This document shows, piece by piece, positions 1 to 9,697 of a stretch of 64,000 nucleotides of DNA. How positions within the stretch are numbered: position 1 is the first letter of the stretch; each line of letters opens with the position of its first letter. Source of the DNA: Paenibacillus sp. An7. Its GTDB lineage: Bacteria; Bacillota; Bacilli; Paenibacillales; Paenibacillaceae. Below the pieces are notes generated by a model. That model ran no database searches and had not been told where the DNA came from. It worked only from the letters and a program-made list of their open reading frames with translations. A program made the position numbers and the translations under genes. The stretch is taken from positions 44,336-108,335 of the forward strand of contig NZ_WTWX01000013.1 in assembly GCF_009870785.1 (NCBI RefSeq), read 5' to 3'.

Positions 1-210
1 ACAGGTGCATTCTTTACTTTGGTAGGAACGCACGGGGCTCACGTTACCTTTGGTCTCGTATGGATGTTCGGACTCTTACTTCAACTTAAGAAACGCGGCA
101 TTACGTCAGTAACTCGCGGTAAAGTAATGGCACTTAGCCTGTTCTGGCACTTTTTGGACGTGGTATGGATCTTCTTGCTTACCGTCGTCTACTTGATGGG
201 GGTGATGTAA
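1..210 (+). CDS. qoxC: Quinol oxidase subunit III (C-terminal part)
   Basis: Last 69 residues of subunit III of a haem-copper quinol oxidase, a membrane subunit of the terminal oxidase that uses quinol to reduce oxygen. The frame is open from base 1, so the gene begins before the window; a TTG at 19 is internal. Visible family marks are the conserved THGAHV stretch leading into a membrane helix and a final helix carrying WHFLDVVWI. The stop codon is followed after one base by the ATG of subunit IV, as expected in a qox/cyo operon. Whether it is named qoxC or cyoC cannot be decided from this fragment. Confidence 0.93.
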   Translation, partial: TGAFFTLVGTHGAHVTFGLVWMFGLLLQLKKRGITSVTRGKVMALSLFWHFLDVVWIFLLTVVYLMGVM

Positions 211-211
211 G

Positions 212-547
212 ATGGCAGAGCAACATAACCATACACATGATTCTCATGAGAACCACGGGTCATTCAAATCTTACCTCATTGGATATCTGATTTCGATTGT
301 GCTCACGATCATCCCGCTTGTGGTAGTATTGAATGATATGTTCGATAAAACAGTAAACATGGTCATTATTCTGATCATGGCAGTGTTGCAGTTTATTGTT
401 CAGCTCTTCTTCTTTATGCATGTTCGTGAAGGAGAACCAGGTAAACCGAAATGGAATGTCATGGCCTTGATTCTTGGACTTCTGTTTGTACTTACCATTG
501 TTGTAGGTTCTATCTGGATCATGATGAACAACGCGGTTGCTCATTAA
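212..547 (+). CDS. qoxD: Quinol oxidase subunit IV
   Basis: 111-residue small membrane subunit of the cytochrome aa3/bo3-type quinol oxidase. The N-terminal 15 residues are rich in His (NHTHDSHENH), then three membrane segments follow at about residues 22-42, 48-72 and 82-105, with the family's QLFFFMH motif at the end of the second. Length and topology match CyoD/QoxD. It is the last gene of the operon and is followed by an intrinsic terminator. The subunit is thought to help assemble the oxidase rather than carry cofactors. Confidence 0.93.
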   Translation: MAEQHNHTHDSHENHGSFKSYLIGYLISIVLTIIPLVVVLNDMFDKTVNMVIILIMAVLQFIVQLFFFMHVREGEPGKPKWNVMALILGLLFVLTIVVGSIWIMMNNAVAH

Positions 548-565
548 TGATCATGATTAACCTTA

Positions 566-606
566 ACACCTTGTCTGCTCTTTACTGAGCGGGCAAGGTG
601 TCTTTT
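566..606 (+). terminator. Terminator of the quinol oxidase operon
   Basis: Inverted repeat ACACCTTG / CAAGGTGT with an inner GCTC/GAGC stem, followed by TCTTTTATTT. It lies 19 bases past the subunit IV stop. Confidence 0.85.
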
Positions 607-694
607 ATTTGCCTCCGCGAAATGAATCTGTTTACTAGCTGAATGGAAAGGAAGCAGGTTACACAAACTGTAGTATAAATTCGGTATAAGACCT

Positions 695-723
695 TTGCTT
701 TACGAAGATAGTCTTGTTATGAT
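695..723 (+). promoter_or_regulatory. Candidate SigA promoter of deoC
   Basis: TTGCTT (695-700), 17-base spacer, TATGAT (718-723), about 70 bases before the deoC start. Five of six bases in the -10 and four of six in the -35 match consensus. Confidence 0.5.
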
Positions 724-792
724 TACAGATGAACTTTTAAAAAATGTTAACTAACACATCTAGGATTGATAGAAGAAAGGACGATTCAAATC

Positions 793-1470
793 ATGAAACA
801 AACCGCGATTGCTCCATTAATCGATCATACATTACTTAAGGCTGATGCCCGCCGTGAAGATATTATTAAACTTGCAGAAGAGGCAAAGGAATATGGATTT
901 GCTTCTGTATGTGTGAACCCAGGATTTGTATCCACAGCTTATGAAGTGTTGAAAGATACACCGCAGGTAAAAGTATGTACCGTTATCGGATTTCCTTTAG
1001 GAGCGAACACGTCAGAGGTCAAAGCCTATGAAACCAAGGACGCGATTGCTAACGGAGCTACTGAAGTAGATATGGTGATTAACATTAGCGCGCTGAAAGA
1101 CGGCAATGATGACTATGTTGCTGCAGATATCAAAGCTGTCGTTGATGCTGCTAAAGGAAAAGCTCTTACAAAAGTAATTATTGAAACTTGTCTGTTAACG
1201 GAGGAAGAAAAAGTACGTGCGTGCAAACTTGCAGTACAGGCAGGAGCTGATTTTGTTAAAACATCAACTGGGTTCTCTACAGGCGGAGCAACGAAAGAAG
1301 ACATCGCTCTTATGCGTAAGACCGTTGGTCCTGATGTTGGCGTAAAGGCATCCGGAGGAGTTCGGAGCGCGGAAGATGCACTAGTAATGATCGAAGCGGG
1401 AGCTTCCCGAATCGGGACAAGCGGCGGCGTAGCTATTGCAAAAGGTGAACGTTCTAATAGCAGTTACTAA
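793..1470 (+). CDS. deoC: Deoxyribose-phosphate aldolase
   Basis: Class I aldolase that splits 2-deoxy-D-ribose 5-phosphate into glyceraldehyde 3-phosphate and acetaldehyde in deoxynucleoside catabolism; cytoplasmic. The protein is 225 residues from ATG 793, which sits 12 bases after AGAAAGG; an in-frame TTG at 766 would add nine residues but precedes that ribosome site. Family motifs include IDHTLLK near the N terminus, [10 protein letters not shown], the Schiff-base lysine region [15 protein letters not shown], and the phosphate-binding end VKASGGVR...[10 protein letters not shown]. It is a single gene here, without deoR, pdp or cdd neighbours, flanked by its own promoter and terminator. 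Confidence 0.96.
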   Translation: MKQTAIAPLIDHTLLKADARREDIIKLAEEAKEYGFASVCVNPGFVSTAYEVLKDTPQVKVCTVIGFPLGANTSEVKAYETKDAIANGATEVDMVINISALKDGNDDYVAADIKAVVDAAKGKALTKVIIETCLLTEEEKVRACKLAVQAGADFVKTSTGFSTGGATKEDIALMRKTVGPDVGVKASGGVRSAEDALVMIEAGASRIGTSGGVAIAKGERSNSSY

Positions 1471-1497
1471 AACCTCAGATCTAAAAATATTGAAGAA

Positions 1498-1524
1498 AAC
1501 GACTCCTTTAGGGGTCGTTTTTTT
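1498..1524 (+). terminator. Terminator of deoC
   Basis: AACGACTCC / GGGGTCGTT hairpin with a TTTA loop and a run of seven T. Confidence 0.9.
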
Positions 1525-1659
1525 GTCTCATTATTAAGATTGAGCCATTTATTTTATCTTTATTTGAAAAAGGTGTACACAAACGAAACAAAATGAACTA
1601 ATATAAACATATATGAACCTAAATATTATATTACTCACTATGGAAAGGGTTGAAGAAAA

Positions 1660-2490
1660 ATGCAAAACCGTTATGCGTCTCATCCCAATGAAGTGAAGAA
1701 ATTTGATACAAAACGTTTACGTGAGGAATTCCTGATCGAAGACTTATTTACTAAGGACGAACTCGTCACTGTGTACTCGCATGTAGATCGTTATATTGTA
1801 GGTTCCGCTGTTCCTGTATCCAAGGATATTAAACTTGAAGTTCCGCTGAAGGATATTGGCACGGACTTCTTCCTTGCTCGCCGTGAAGTTGGAATTATTA
1901 ACATAGGTGGACATGGTACCGTGTCAGCGGATGGTGTGAGATACGAGGTAGGAGCAAAAGAATGCTTATATATCGGTTTAGGTGTAAAAGAAGTGGTTTT
2001 CCATACCGGAGCGGAAGAAGCACCGCAGTTTTATTTTGTATCTACACCAGCACATCATGCTTATCCGACCGTAAAAGCTACACAAGAAGATGCAACACCA
2101 AGTCACCTTGGCAGCATTGAATCCTCAAATGAGAGAACAATTTACAAATACATTCATGAAGGCGGTATCAAAAGCTGTCAGTTAGTACTTGGGATTACAG
2201 AACTGGCCCCAGGAAACATGTGGAATACAATGCCTGCTCATACTCACAATCGTCGCTCTGAAGTTTACTTGTATTTTAATCTTCCAGAGCAAGGTGCTGT
2301 ATTCCATATGATGGGAGAGCCAGATGAAACAAGACATCTCGTTGTTCGGCAAGGTCAGGCAATCATCTCACCTAGTTGGTCCATTCATAGCGGAGTAGGA
2401 ACAAGCAACTATACTTTCTGCTGGGCAATGGCTGGTGAGAACCAGACGTTTGATGATATGGACGGCGTTGCAATGACCGAGCTAAAATAA
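1660..2490 (+). CDS. kduI: 5-dehydro-4-deoxy-D-glucuronate isomerase
   Basis: KduI isomerises 5-keto-4-deoxyuronate, the product of unsaturated galacturonate or glucuronate breakdown, to 3-deoxy-D-glycero-2,5-hexodiulosonate, the substrate of KduD. The 276-residue length is typical. The start MQNRYASHPNEVKKFDT is characteristic, and the cupin-type metal site is visible as PAHTHNRRSEVYLYF (two His and a Glu), with a further His near SPSWSIHSG. An AAAGG-type ribosome site (1642-1648) precedes ATG 1660. It leads a four-gene operon with a DeoR regulator, kduD and a TIM-barrel protein, pointing to pectin or glycosaminoglycan use. Confidence 0.96.
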   Translation: MQNRYASHPNEVKKFDTKRLREEFLIEDLFTKDELVTVYSHVDRYIVGSAVPVSKDIKLEVPLKDIGTDFFLARREVGIINIGGHGTVSADGVRYEVGAKECLYIGLGVKEVVFHTGAEEAPQFYFVSTPAHHAYPTVKATQEDATPSHLGSIESSNERTIYKYIHEGGIKSCQLVLGITELAPGNMWNTMPAHTHNRRSEVYLYFNLPEQGAVFHMMGEPDETRHLVVRQGQAIISPSWSIHSGVGTSNYTFCWAMAGENQTFDDMDGVAMTELK

Positions 2491-2528
2491 ATGGAAGACA
2501 GAATTACAGATAGGAAGTTGAACCAATT

Positions 2529-3281
2529 ATGAACTCAATGAAACGGCACGAAAAGATTATGGAAACGCTGCTTGCACAGAAAGAAGTTACGGTCAGTGAA
2601 CTGAGCGAGAAGCTGGATGTAACAGGAAAGACGATTCGTGAGGATCTGGATAAGCTGGAATCCATGGGACTCCTGATGAGAGTACATGGTGGGGCAGTGC
2701 TGGCTCAAAAGGATCAGTATGGTATTCTCACCAGCAGAGGGGCGCTGGAGAAGCATAACTCGGAGAAAATAGAAATTGCGGAGCGGGCAATCACTTATAT
2801 TACACCGGGAGATATTATCGCTCTAGACGGCGGCAGTACAACGCTGGAGATTGCTAGACTGCTGCCTAATGAACCCCTTACCGTGATTACGAACGATTTA
2901 TTTATCATTGCAGAGCTCACCAAAAAAGACCAAATTCGCCTCGTTGTACCGGGGGGATCAAGAGTAAGGAATATGCTGGTTAGTGAAGATACGGAACATT
3001 TTATTAGGAAACTAAATATCCATAAGGCATTCATTTCTACTACGGCTCTTCATCCGGAGTTTGGTTTTTCGATCTATACCGGTGATTTGGTTCCTTTAAA
3101 AAGAGCACTCATTCAAACTGCACAGCATGTTTATGCTGTTGTTGATCATTATAAATTCGGGAATTTTGCTCTTCGTACATTTGCACAACTACCGGAGGTT
3201 CATAAGGTAATCAGTGATCGTGCTCTGGATGAGAGCATACTGGCTCCTTATAAAGATGCAGGAATAACTATCGATTATTAA
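2529..3281 (+). CDS. DeoR-family transcriptional regulator of the kdu operon
   Basis: 250-residue DeoR/GlpR-type regulator. An N-terminal winged helix-turn-helix (residues about 5-60: EKIMETLL...VSELSEKLDVTGKTIREDLDKLE) with the GLLMRVHGGA hinge is followed by the DeoRC sugar-phosphate sensor domain, containing the GGSTTLEIARLL ligand loop and the VISD motif near the C terminus. It lies between kduI and kduD, so it most likely responds to a uronate-derived phosphate such as KDG 6-phosphate and controls this operon; that is inference. Start ATG 2529 follows TAGGAAG at 11 bases. An alternative ATG at 2538 is less well spaced. Confidence 0.87.
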   Translation: MNSMKRHEKIMETLLAQKEVTVSELSEKLDVTGKTIREDLDKLESMGLLMRVHGGAVLAQKDQYGILTSRGALEKHNSEKIEIAERAITYITPGDIIALDGGSTTLEIARLLPNEPLTVITNDLFIIAELTKKDQIRLVVPGGSRVRNMLVSEDTEHFIRKLNIHKAFISTTALHPEFGFSIYTGDLVPLKRALIQTAQHVYAVVDHYKFGNFALRTFAQLPEVHKVISDRALDESILAPYKDAGITIDY

Positions 3282-3300
3282 CTTGCAGGAGGCGGGAAAG

Positions 3301-4053
3301 ATGAGTGTTTTTGACTTGAGCGGAAAAGTAGCATTGGTTACCGGTACATCGGGCGGCCTGGGACAGGGAATGGCACTCGGGCTTGCTGAGGCAGGAGCTG
3401 ATATTGTAGCAGTTTCAAACACTTTGCCTACTGAGACTGTACAGGCCATTGAAGCCCTTGGACGTAAGGCGATATCTATTCAAGCAGATTTAAGTATAGA
3501 GGAAGAGCTGGCTGGTGTTTTTGAACAGGCTCTTGGTTTCCAAGGGAAAATAGATATCCTTGTTAACAATGCAGGGATCATTCGGCGCACACCAGCTGCG
3601 GATCATGCAGCTTCAGATTGGCACGACGTAATCGACTTGAACCTAAACACCGTGTTTTTCCTTAGTCAACTTGCAGGCCGGCATATGATTGAACGGGGAA
3701 GCGGTAAGATTATCAGCATTGCTTCTATGCTTTCCTATCAAGGCGGAATCAACGTTCCTGGGTACACGGCGAGTAAACATGCAGTAGCTGGACTGACAAA
3801 GGCTTTGGCGAATGAATGGGCCGGAAAAGGAATCCAAGTTAATGCAATTGCTCCCGGCTATATGGTTACAAGCAATACGCAACAGATTCGGGAAGATGAG
3901 AACCGGTATAGAGATATCACAGCACGGATTCCGGCTGGTCGCTGGGGTACCCCAGAGGATCTAAAAGGTCCCGTTGTCTTTCTCGCATCGGATGCATCTG
4001 ATTATTTGAATGGTCATGTACTGAATGTAGATGGGGGCTGGCTTGCTCGCTAG
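3301..4053 (+). CDS. kduD: 2-dehydro-3-deoxy-D-gluconate 5-dehydrogenase (SDR family)
   Basis: Short-chain dehydrogenase that reduces 2,5-diketo-3-deoxygluconate to 2-keto-3-deoxygluconate with NAD(P)H, the step after KduI. It has 250 residues from ATG 3301, seven bases after AGGAGGCGGG; the in-frame TTG at 3283 lies before that site and was rejected. Motifs: the TGTSGGLGQGMA nucleotide-binding loop near residue 14, NNAG, the catalytic Ser in ISIASMLSYQGG, the YTASK active site, and IAPGYMVT. It is adjacent to kduI and the regulator. No kdgK or kdgA is in the window, so the lower pathway must lie elsewhere. Confidence 0.93.
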   Translation: MSVFDLSGKVALVTGTSGGLGQGMALGLAEAGADIVAVSNTLPTETVQAIEALGRKAISIQADLSIEEELAGVFEQALGFQGKIDILVNNAGIIRRTPAADHAASDWHDVIDLNLNTVFFLSQLAGRHMIERGSGKIISIASMLSYQGGINVPGYTASKHAVAGLTKALANEWAGKGIQVNAIAPGYMVTSNTQQIREDENRYRDITARIPAGRWGTPEDLKGPVVFLASDASDYLNGHVLNVDGGWLAR

Positions 4054-4082
4054 CATTTCTCGCCTAAAGGAGGATAACGAGA

Positions 4083-4934
4083 ATGAAACTTGGAGTACTG
4101 GCGCATACGTTCGGTAAACAGAAAACAGCAGATCTAGCCCGCCGTATTGCGGGCAGCGGATTTACTTCTGTTCAGCTCGCACTTTCTAAAGCACTTTCTG
4201 ATATCGATTCATCGAATGGAAAGCTGAGCCCCGGGCTTGCTCATTGGGTGGGTGAGCAATTCGATAATGAAGGTATTCGTATTGCCGTTCTTGGATGCTA
4301 TATTGATCCTGTTCATCCTGACCCGGAAGTAAGAAAGTTAGAGCTCGCTAGGTTTAAGGAACATTTGCGATATGCTCGTGATTTTGGGTGCAGCATTGTG
4401 GCAACAGAAACAGGAAGTCTCACGACTTACCAAGATTCACATCCCGAATCTTATGAGGAGCAAGGGTACCTAGTGTTGCGTGATTCAGTAATGGAACTGG
4501 CAGAAGAGGCAGATCGATGGGGCGTAAATATAGCTATTGAACCTGTTTCTGTACACACGATGCACACCACAGAGCATATGCAGCGTCTATTTGAGGAGAT
4601 CCCAAACTCCAGTGTTGGCCTGTTGTTCGATCCATGTAACCTGATGAAATTAGAGCAGGCCGTAAATCAGGCCGATTTCTTGAAAGATGTCTTCAATAAA
4701 TTATTTGATCGTATGATTGCAATTCATGCCAAAGATGTTGCCTTTGATGTGAATGGTAAAAAATATAATCCGCTGCCTGGTGAAGGTATCCTTGATTATC
4801 CTTTGTTTTTCCAACTGCTCAAAACCTATAAACCTCACATCGATATCTCCCTCGAAGGGGTTACGGCAGAGCAAGCGGATGATGCAGCCGCCTATCTGCG
4901 CCGGTTGTGGCATGCTGACAATAATCTATCGTAA
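4083..4934 (+). CDS. Sugar phosphate isomerase/epimerase-like TIM-barrel protein
   Basis: 283-residue protein of the xylose isomerase-like TIM-barrel family (AP endonuclease 2 superfamily). Visible features are the barrel start LGVLAHTFG, the strand-end acidic residues in IAIEPVSVH and LLFDPCNL, and the metal-site region IHAKDVAF...PLPGEGILDY, with a final Glu in ISLEGV. These suggest a divalent-metal isomerase or epimerase acting on a sugar acid or inositol-like compound; the substrate cannot be read from sequence. It is the last gene of the kdu operon, 29 bases after kduD with an AAAGGAGG ribosome site, and is followed by a terminator. Confidence 0.85.
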   Translation: MKLGVLAHTFGKQKTADLARRIAGSGFTSVQLALSKALSDIDSSNGKLSPGLAHWVGEQFDNEGIRIAVLGCYIDPVHPDPEVRKLELARFKEHLRYARDFGCSIVATETGSLTTYQDSHPESYEEQGYLVLRDSVMELAEEADRWGVNIAIEPVSVHTMHTTEHMQRLFEEIPNSSVGLLFDPCNLMKLEQAVNQADFLKDVFNKLFDRMIAIHAKDVAFDVNGKKYNPLPGEGILDYPLFFQLLKTYKPHIDISLEGVTAEQADDAAAYLRRLWHADNNLS

Positions 4935-4941
4935 CATTCAG

Positions 4942-4983
4942 AAAACACCTTTCATTTGTAACTCAAGTGAAAGGTGTTTTTTT
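4942..4983 (+). terminator. Terminator of the kdu operon
   Basis: AAAACACCTTTC / GAAAGGTGTTTT hairpin followed by a T run. Confidence 0.92.
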
Positions 4984-5102
4984 ATAGAATTTATCTACGA
5001 TTTAATTTTATTATAATTTTTACAGGAAAACTCGGATTTAATATTTTCAAAAGGTTTAATTTGTGAGAGAATATGGAAAATACGAGGTGGCCATCTCGTT
5101 AA

Positions 5103-6431
<1,329 letters not shown>

Positions 6432-6462
6432 ACCGGAGTTATAGGCAGTATGGAATAGAGAG

Positions 6463-6488
6463 AGCACACCCTGATGGGGTGCTTTTTT
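6463..6488 (+). terminator. Terminator of the sulfhydrylase gene
   Basis: AGCACACCC / GGGTGCT hairpin followed by TTTTTT. Confidence 0.85.
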
Positions 6489-6576
6489 AGTTTCATAAAT
6501 AAATTTAAAATATAGTCCATTACATAACAAAACGATGTTTACAATTACAGTTAACTGGAATATAATAATTAAAAAG

Positions 6577-6609
6577 TTGCATTAGATAAAAACAATTGTA
6601 CTAATGCAA
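6577..6609. repeat. Inverted repeat upstream of the metal ATPase
   Basis: Perfect nine-base arms TTGCATTAG and CTAATGCAA separated by 15 bases, just before the Fur-like box. It could be an operator or part of the promoter region. Confidence 0.5.
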
Positions 6610-6612
6610 TAT

Positions 6613-6627
6613 TGATTATCATTCTCA
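6613..6627. promoter_or_regulatory. Fur-family box-like site before the metal ATPase
   Basis: TGATTATCATTCTCA matches the 7-1-7 Fur consensus TGATAATNATTATCA at 12 of 14 positions. B. subtilis pfeT, a P1B-4 ATPase, is under PerR/Fur control, which makes the location sensible. A second ATTCTCA half-site occurs at 6731-6737. Confidence 0.5.
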
Positions 6628-6668
6628 GCAATAATCGAAGAATAATTCAACTCAATAGTCGATAAATC

Positions 6669-6699
6669 CATGCTGCTTCGGGCCTCCCGAAGCAGCATG
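6669..6699. repeat. Perfect palindrome in the metal ATPase leader
   Basis: 14-base arms CATGCTGCTTCGGG and CCCGAAGCAGCATG with a 3-base loop, 86 bases before the ATG. No strong T run follows (the next bases are TGCCATTTTAA), so it is not a classical terminator. The region 6432-6784 otherwise holds the sulfhydrylase terminator, the inverted repeat and the Fur-like box. Confidence 0.7.
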
Positions 6700-6784
6700 T
6701 GCCATTTTAAGGACACTAACAATGGATCTCATTCTCAATTAGCCGACCGAAAATGACAATTAAAAAGAGAGGGAAGTGATCAGC

Positions 6785-8734
6785 ATGGACGCAATAAATA
6801 AGAGATTAAATACGGTTACGCAAGTAAAAGGAAATTCTGCTGCTCCGCAGCCGGGGCGCAAACGCGGTCCGAATTTTAAAATGATGCTTCAGAACAAGGA
6901 GATGCAGGCAGCACTTGGCAGCGGGGTGATGATGCTCGTTGCATGGGGAGTTTCTGGCAGTTATGAATTTCTGTCCATTCTGCTGTATATTGCAGCATAC
7001 ACAATCGGTGGATGGTCCAAAGCAAAAGAAGGGGTAGCAACACTGGTTAAGGAGCGGGATTTAGATGTAAACTTGCTCATGATTGCAGCGGCCGTTGGTG
7101 CAGCAACGATTGGTTACTGGAATGAGGGAGCTATGCTTATCTTCATTTTTGCGCTGAGTGGAGCGCTTGAAAGTTATACAACAGAACGCAGTCATAAGGA
7201 TATTTCATCCCTTATTTCATTGAAGCCGGAAACGGCGCTGCGAATCGATAATGGAAGTATGGAACTTGTTGCTGCCGAAGAACTTGTACCAGGAGATTTG
7301 ATACTAGTAAAACCAGGAGAGCTGATGCCATCCGATGGCCGAATCTATAAAGGATACTCTGCCGTGAATCAATCCTCCATCACAGGAGAATCTACACCGG
7401 TAGAAAAAACAACCGGAGATGAGGTTTTTGCAGGAACGATGAATGGAGAAGGTGCGCTGTACATTGAGGTGACGCAGCGGGCCGAAAATTCACTTTTTTC
7501 AAAAATTATTAAGTTAGTAGAAGAAGCACAAAGCGAGGTTCCTGCATCTCAGCGATTTATAGAGAAGTTTGAAGGAATATATGCCAAGTTCATTGTAGTG
7601 ATTACGCTTCTTATCATTGGGGTACTTCCTCTCCTATTTGGCTGGACCTGGGGAGATTCCTTCTATAAAGCATGTGTATTTCTGGTCGTAGCTTCTCCCT
7701 GTGCGCTGGTCGCCTCGATCATGCCCGTGATGCTCTCTTCTATCTCAAGCAGTGCAAGGAGAGGACTTCTCTTTAAAGGGGGAGCACATGTAGAAAATAT
7801 GGCTAAAACGGCTGTTGTCGCTTTTGATAAGACGGGTACACTTACGCGGGGAGTTCCTGAAGTAACTGACTTGTATCCAGCAGAAGGTTATGACGAAATG
7901 CAGTTGCTTGCTGTCTCTGCTGCCATTGAAAGCCAGTCTATGCATCCTCTCGCAGAAGCGATTGTTAATAAGGCACGCATATCAGGAGCAGAAATTCTTG
8001 AAGCTGATGAAGTTCAGTCCATCACAGGATGGGGACTTGAAGGGATCGTAAACGGTGTGAAATGGAGTATTGGTAAGACGGATAGGTTCGATCAGGAAGA
8101 AGTTGATTCGTTCTGGGTTCGTACGAGAGCATCCCTCGAGCAAGAAGGAAAAACCGTATCCGTCATTATGCAAGGTGACGATATAGCAGGGATCATTGCG
8201 ATGCGTGATACGGTTCGTCCGCAGGCAGCGGCTGCGGTGAAACGATTGCAACAATTAGGTGTCAAAGTCGCTATGCTGACGGGAGACCGCCAAGGTACCG
8301 CGGACGTTATAGCAGAAGAGACAGGTGTAGATTTTGTCTATGCTGAACTCTTACCACAGCAAAAAGTGGAACAGGTACGTAAGCTCCGTGAAACCTATGG
8401 TCATGTCGTTATGGTTGGGGATGGAGTGAATGATGCGCCGGCTCTAGCTGCAGCTACTGTAGGGATGGGGATGGGCATGTCTGGAAGCGGGACGGCAATC
8501 GAAGTATCTGATGTGGTTCTGATGAATGACAATATTGAAGAGATCGCTTGGAGTATTAAGCAGTCTAGAAGAGCGGCGAAAGTAGTGAAACAAAATATTA
8601 TTTTTGCTATTTCCGTAATTACACTGCTTATTGCAGGTAACTTTCTCACCGAGGTTGCTTTACCCTTTGGCGTGATCGGCCATGAAGGCAGTACGATTTT
8701 AGTTATTCTAAATGGGTTGCGACTATTAAAATAA
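6785..8734 (+). CDS. P1B-4-type metal-exporting ATPase
   Basis: 649-residue heavy-metal P-type ATPase that exports a divalent ion across the membrane. It has the actuator TGES (residues 200-203), phosphorylated Asp348 in DKTGT, LTGDR and GDGVNDAPA. The transport motif in membrane helix 4 is SPC (304-306) rather than CPC, and the last helix carries HEGST (633-637). SPC with HEGxT marks the P1B-4 subgroup (B. subtilis PfeT/ZosA, CoaT, CtpD), so Fe2+, Co2+ or Zn2+ are the likely substrates. There is no N-terminal HMA domain. ATG 6785 is about 11 bases after AGAGAGGGA; the GTG at 6776 sits too close to that site. A Fur-like box lies upstream. Confidence 0.92.
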   Translation: MDAINKRLNTVTQVKGNSAAPQPGRKRGPNFKMMLQNKEMQAALGSGVMMLVAWGVSGSYEFLSILLYIAAYTIGGWSKAKEGVATLVKERDLDVNLLMIAAAVGAATIGYWNEGAMLIFIFALSGALESYTTERSHKDISSLISLKPETALRIDNGSMELVAAEELVPGDLILVKPGELMPSDGRIYKGYSAVNQSSITGESTPVEKTTGDEVFAGTMNGEGALYIEVTQRAENSLFSKIIKLVEEAQSEVPASQRFIEKFEGIYAKFIVVITLLIIGVLPLLFGWTWGDSFYKACVFLVVASPCALVASIMPVMLSSISSSARRGLLFKGGAHVENMAKTAVVAFDKTGTLTRGVPEVTDLYPAEGYDEMQLLAVSAAIESQSMHPLAEAIVNKARISGAEILEADEVQSITGWGLEGIVNGVKWSIGKTDRFDQEEVDSFWVRTRASLEQEGKTVSVIMQGDDIAGIIAMRDTVRPQAAAAVKRLQQLGVKVAMLTGDRQGTADVIAEETGVDFVYAELLPQQKVEQVRKLRETYGHVVMVGDGVNDAPALAAATVGMGMGMSGSGTAIEVSDVVLMNDNIEEIAWSIKQSRRAAKVVKQNIIFAISVITLLIAGNFLTEVALPFGVIGHEGSTILVILNGLRLLK

Positions 8735-8797
8735 TGCTGTAGAGCAAAGCAGATAAGAAAAGCAGATAAGATAAAAGAAAAAGTGGATCGGAAAAAT

Positions 8798-8825
8798 AAA
8801 AAGCGTCGTGGAAACGACGCTTTTT
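8798..8825. terminator. Bidirectional terminator between the ATPase and ZIP genes
   Basis: AAAAAGCGTCGT / ACGACGCTTTTT with a four-base loop; T runs on both strands suit the convergent genes. Confidence 0.92.
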
Positions 8826-8861
8826 GCTGTAAATTGCGGTTTATTTTCTAAGTAAATTTGT

Positions 8862-9593
8862 CTAGAAAATCTCAGTAAGAGTAATCATCGTGATGAGACC
8901 TAGAAGGAAAGAGATCGTAGCTACACGCTGGTTGCCGTCTCCGTGACTTTCCGGGATCAGCTCTTTGTACACAATAAACATCATTGCTCCTGCAGCAAAG
9001 GCAAGACCGTAAGGAACAAGACCATCAACTACACTGCTCAGGGAGTATCCAATAAACGCTGTAATAATCTCGACTGCTCCCGTTAAGGTAGCGATACCGA
9101 GCGCTTTAAATCGGCCGATGTTTTGATTCACTAGGAACAGGGCTACAAGAAATCCTTCAGGTGCATTTTGAAGTCCAATCGACAAGGCAATCAAATTACC
9201 TAGACTGTCGTCCGCACTTGCATAACTTACCCCAACGGAAAGCCCCTCTGGAAGATTGTGCATCGTGATTGCAGCAATGATCAGGAAAGCCTTGCCTTCA
9301 ATATTAAATGGCCGTGATTCAGGATTCTCTAAATCGATGTGCGGAATATACCTCTCCAAGATAAGCAGTATACAGCTTCCTGCCAAGATTCCGATGGACA
9401 GGACAATTAGATTCGACTGGCCGAGAGCCTCGGGGATGAGGCTGTACATGGATGCCGAAGTCATGATTCCCGCTGCATAAGCAAGCAGAATATCACGAAG
9501 CCGGTGAGTTACCTTGGTCATAAACAGAATCGGGATTGCCCCAAGTCCGGTAGACAAGGCAGAGATAATACTTCCAATCATTGCTTCTGTCAT
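8862..9593 (-). CDS. ZIP-family divalent metal transporter
   Basis: 243-residue membrane protein of the ZIP family, which moves Zn2+, Fe2+ or Mn2+ into the cytoplasm. About eight membrane helices are visible, with the metal-site motifs HNLPEGLSVG in helix 4 and QNAPEG in helix 5, and a His/acid-bearing PHIDLENPES loop between helices 3 and 4. ATG 9593 follows AGAGGAGG at about 13 bases; the longer frame starting at 9659 would put that ribosome site inside the gene. The upstream region (9678-9712) contains two Fur-family box-like sequences. It is convergent with the P1B-4 efflux ATPase, so an importer and an exporter of divalent metals lie side by side. Confidence 0.88.
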   Translation of the reverse strand: MTEAMIGSIISALSTGLGAIPILFMTKVTHRLRDILLAYAAGIMTSASMYSLIPEALGQSNLIVLSIGILAGSCILLILERYIPHIDLENPESRPFNIEGKAFLIIAAITMHNLPEGLSVGVSYASADDSLGNLIALSIGLQNAPEGFLVALFLVNQNIGRFKALGIATLTGAVEIITAFIGYSLSSVVDGLVPYGLAFAAGAMMFIVYKELIPESHGDGNQRVATISFLLGLITMITLTEIF

Positions 9594-9677
9594 AAACTTT
9601 CGAATACCTCCTCTTGTTGTCTTTCTATTTAGATCAGGATTAAAGCGAGCAAAGAGCATTGACAGCGACTTTGAAAA

Positions 9678-9692
9678 TGATCATAATTATAT
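9678..9692. promoter_or_regulatory. Fur-like box upstream of the ZIP gene
   Basis: TGATCATAATTATAT matches the Fur 7-1-7 consensus at 11 of 14 positions. It lies about 85 bases before the ZIP start codon on the minus strand, beside a better PerR-like site. Confidence 0.35.
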
Positions 9693-9697
9693 CTAGA

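Noticed and set aside
6669..6699. Treating the palindrome as the terminator of the sulfhydrylase gene
   Set aside because: That gene already has a good terminator at 6463-6488, and no T run follows the palindrome.
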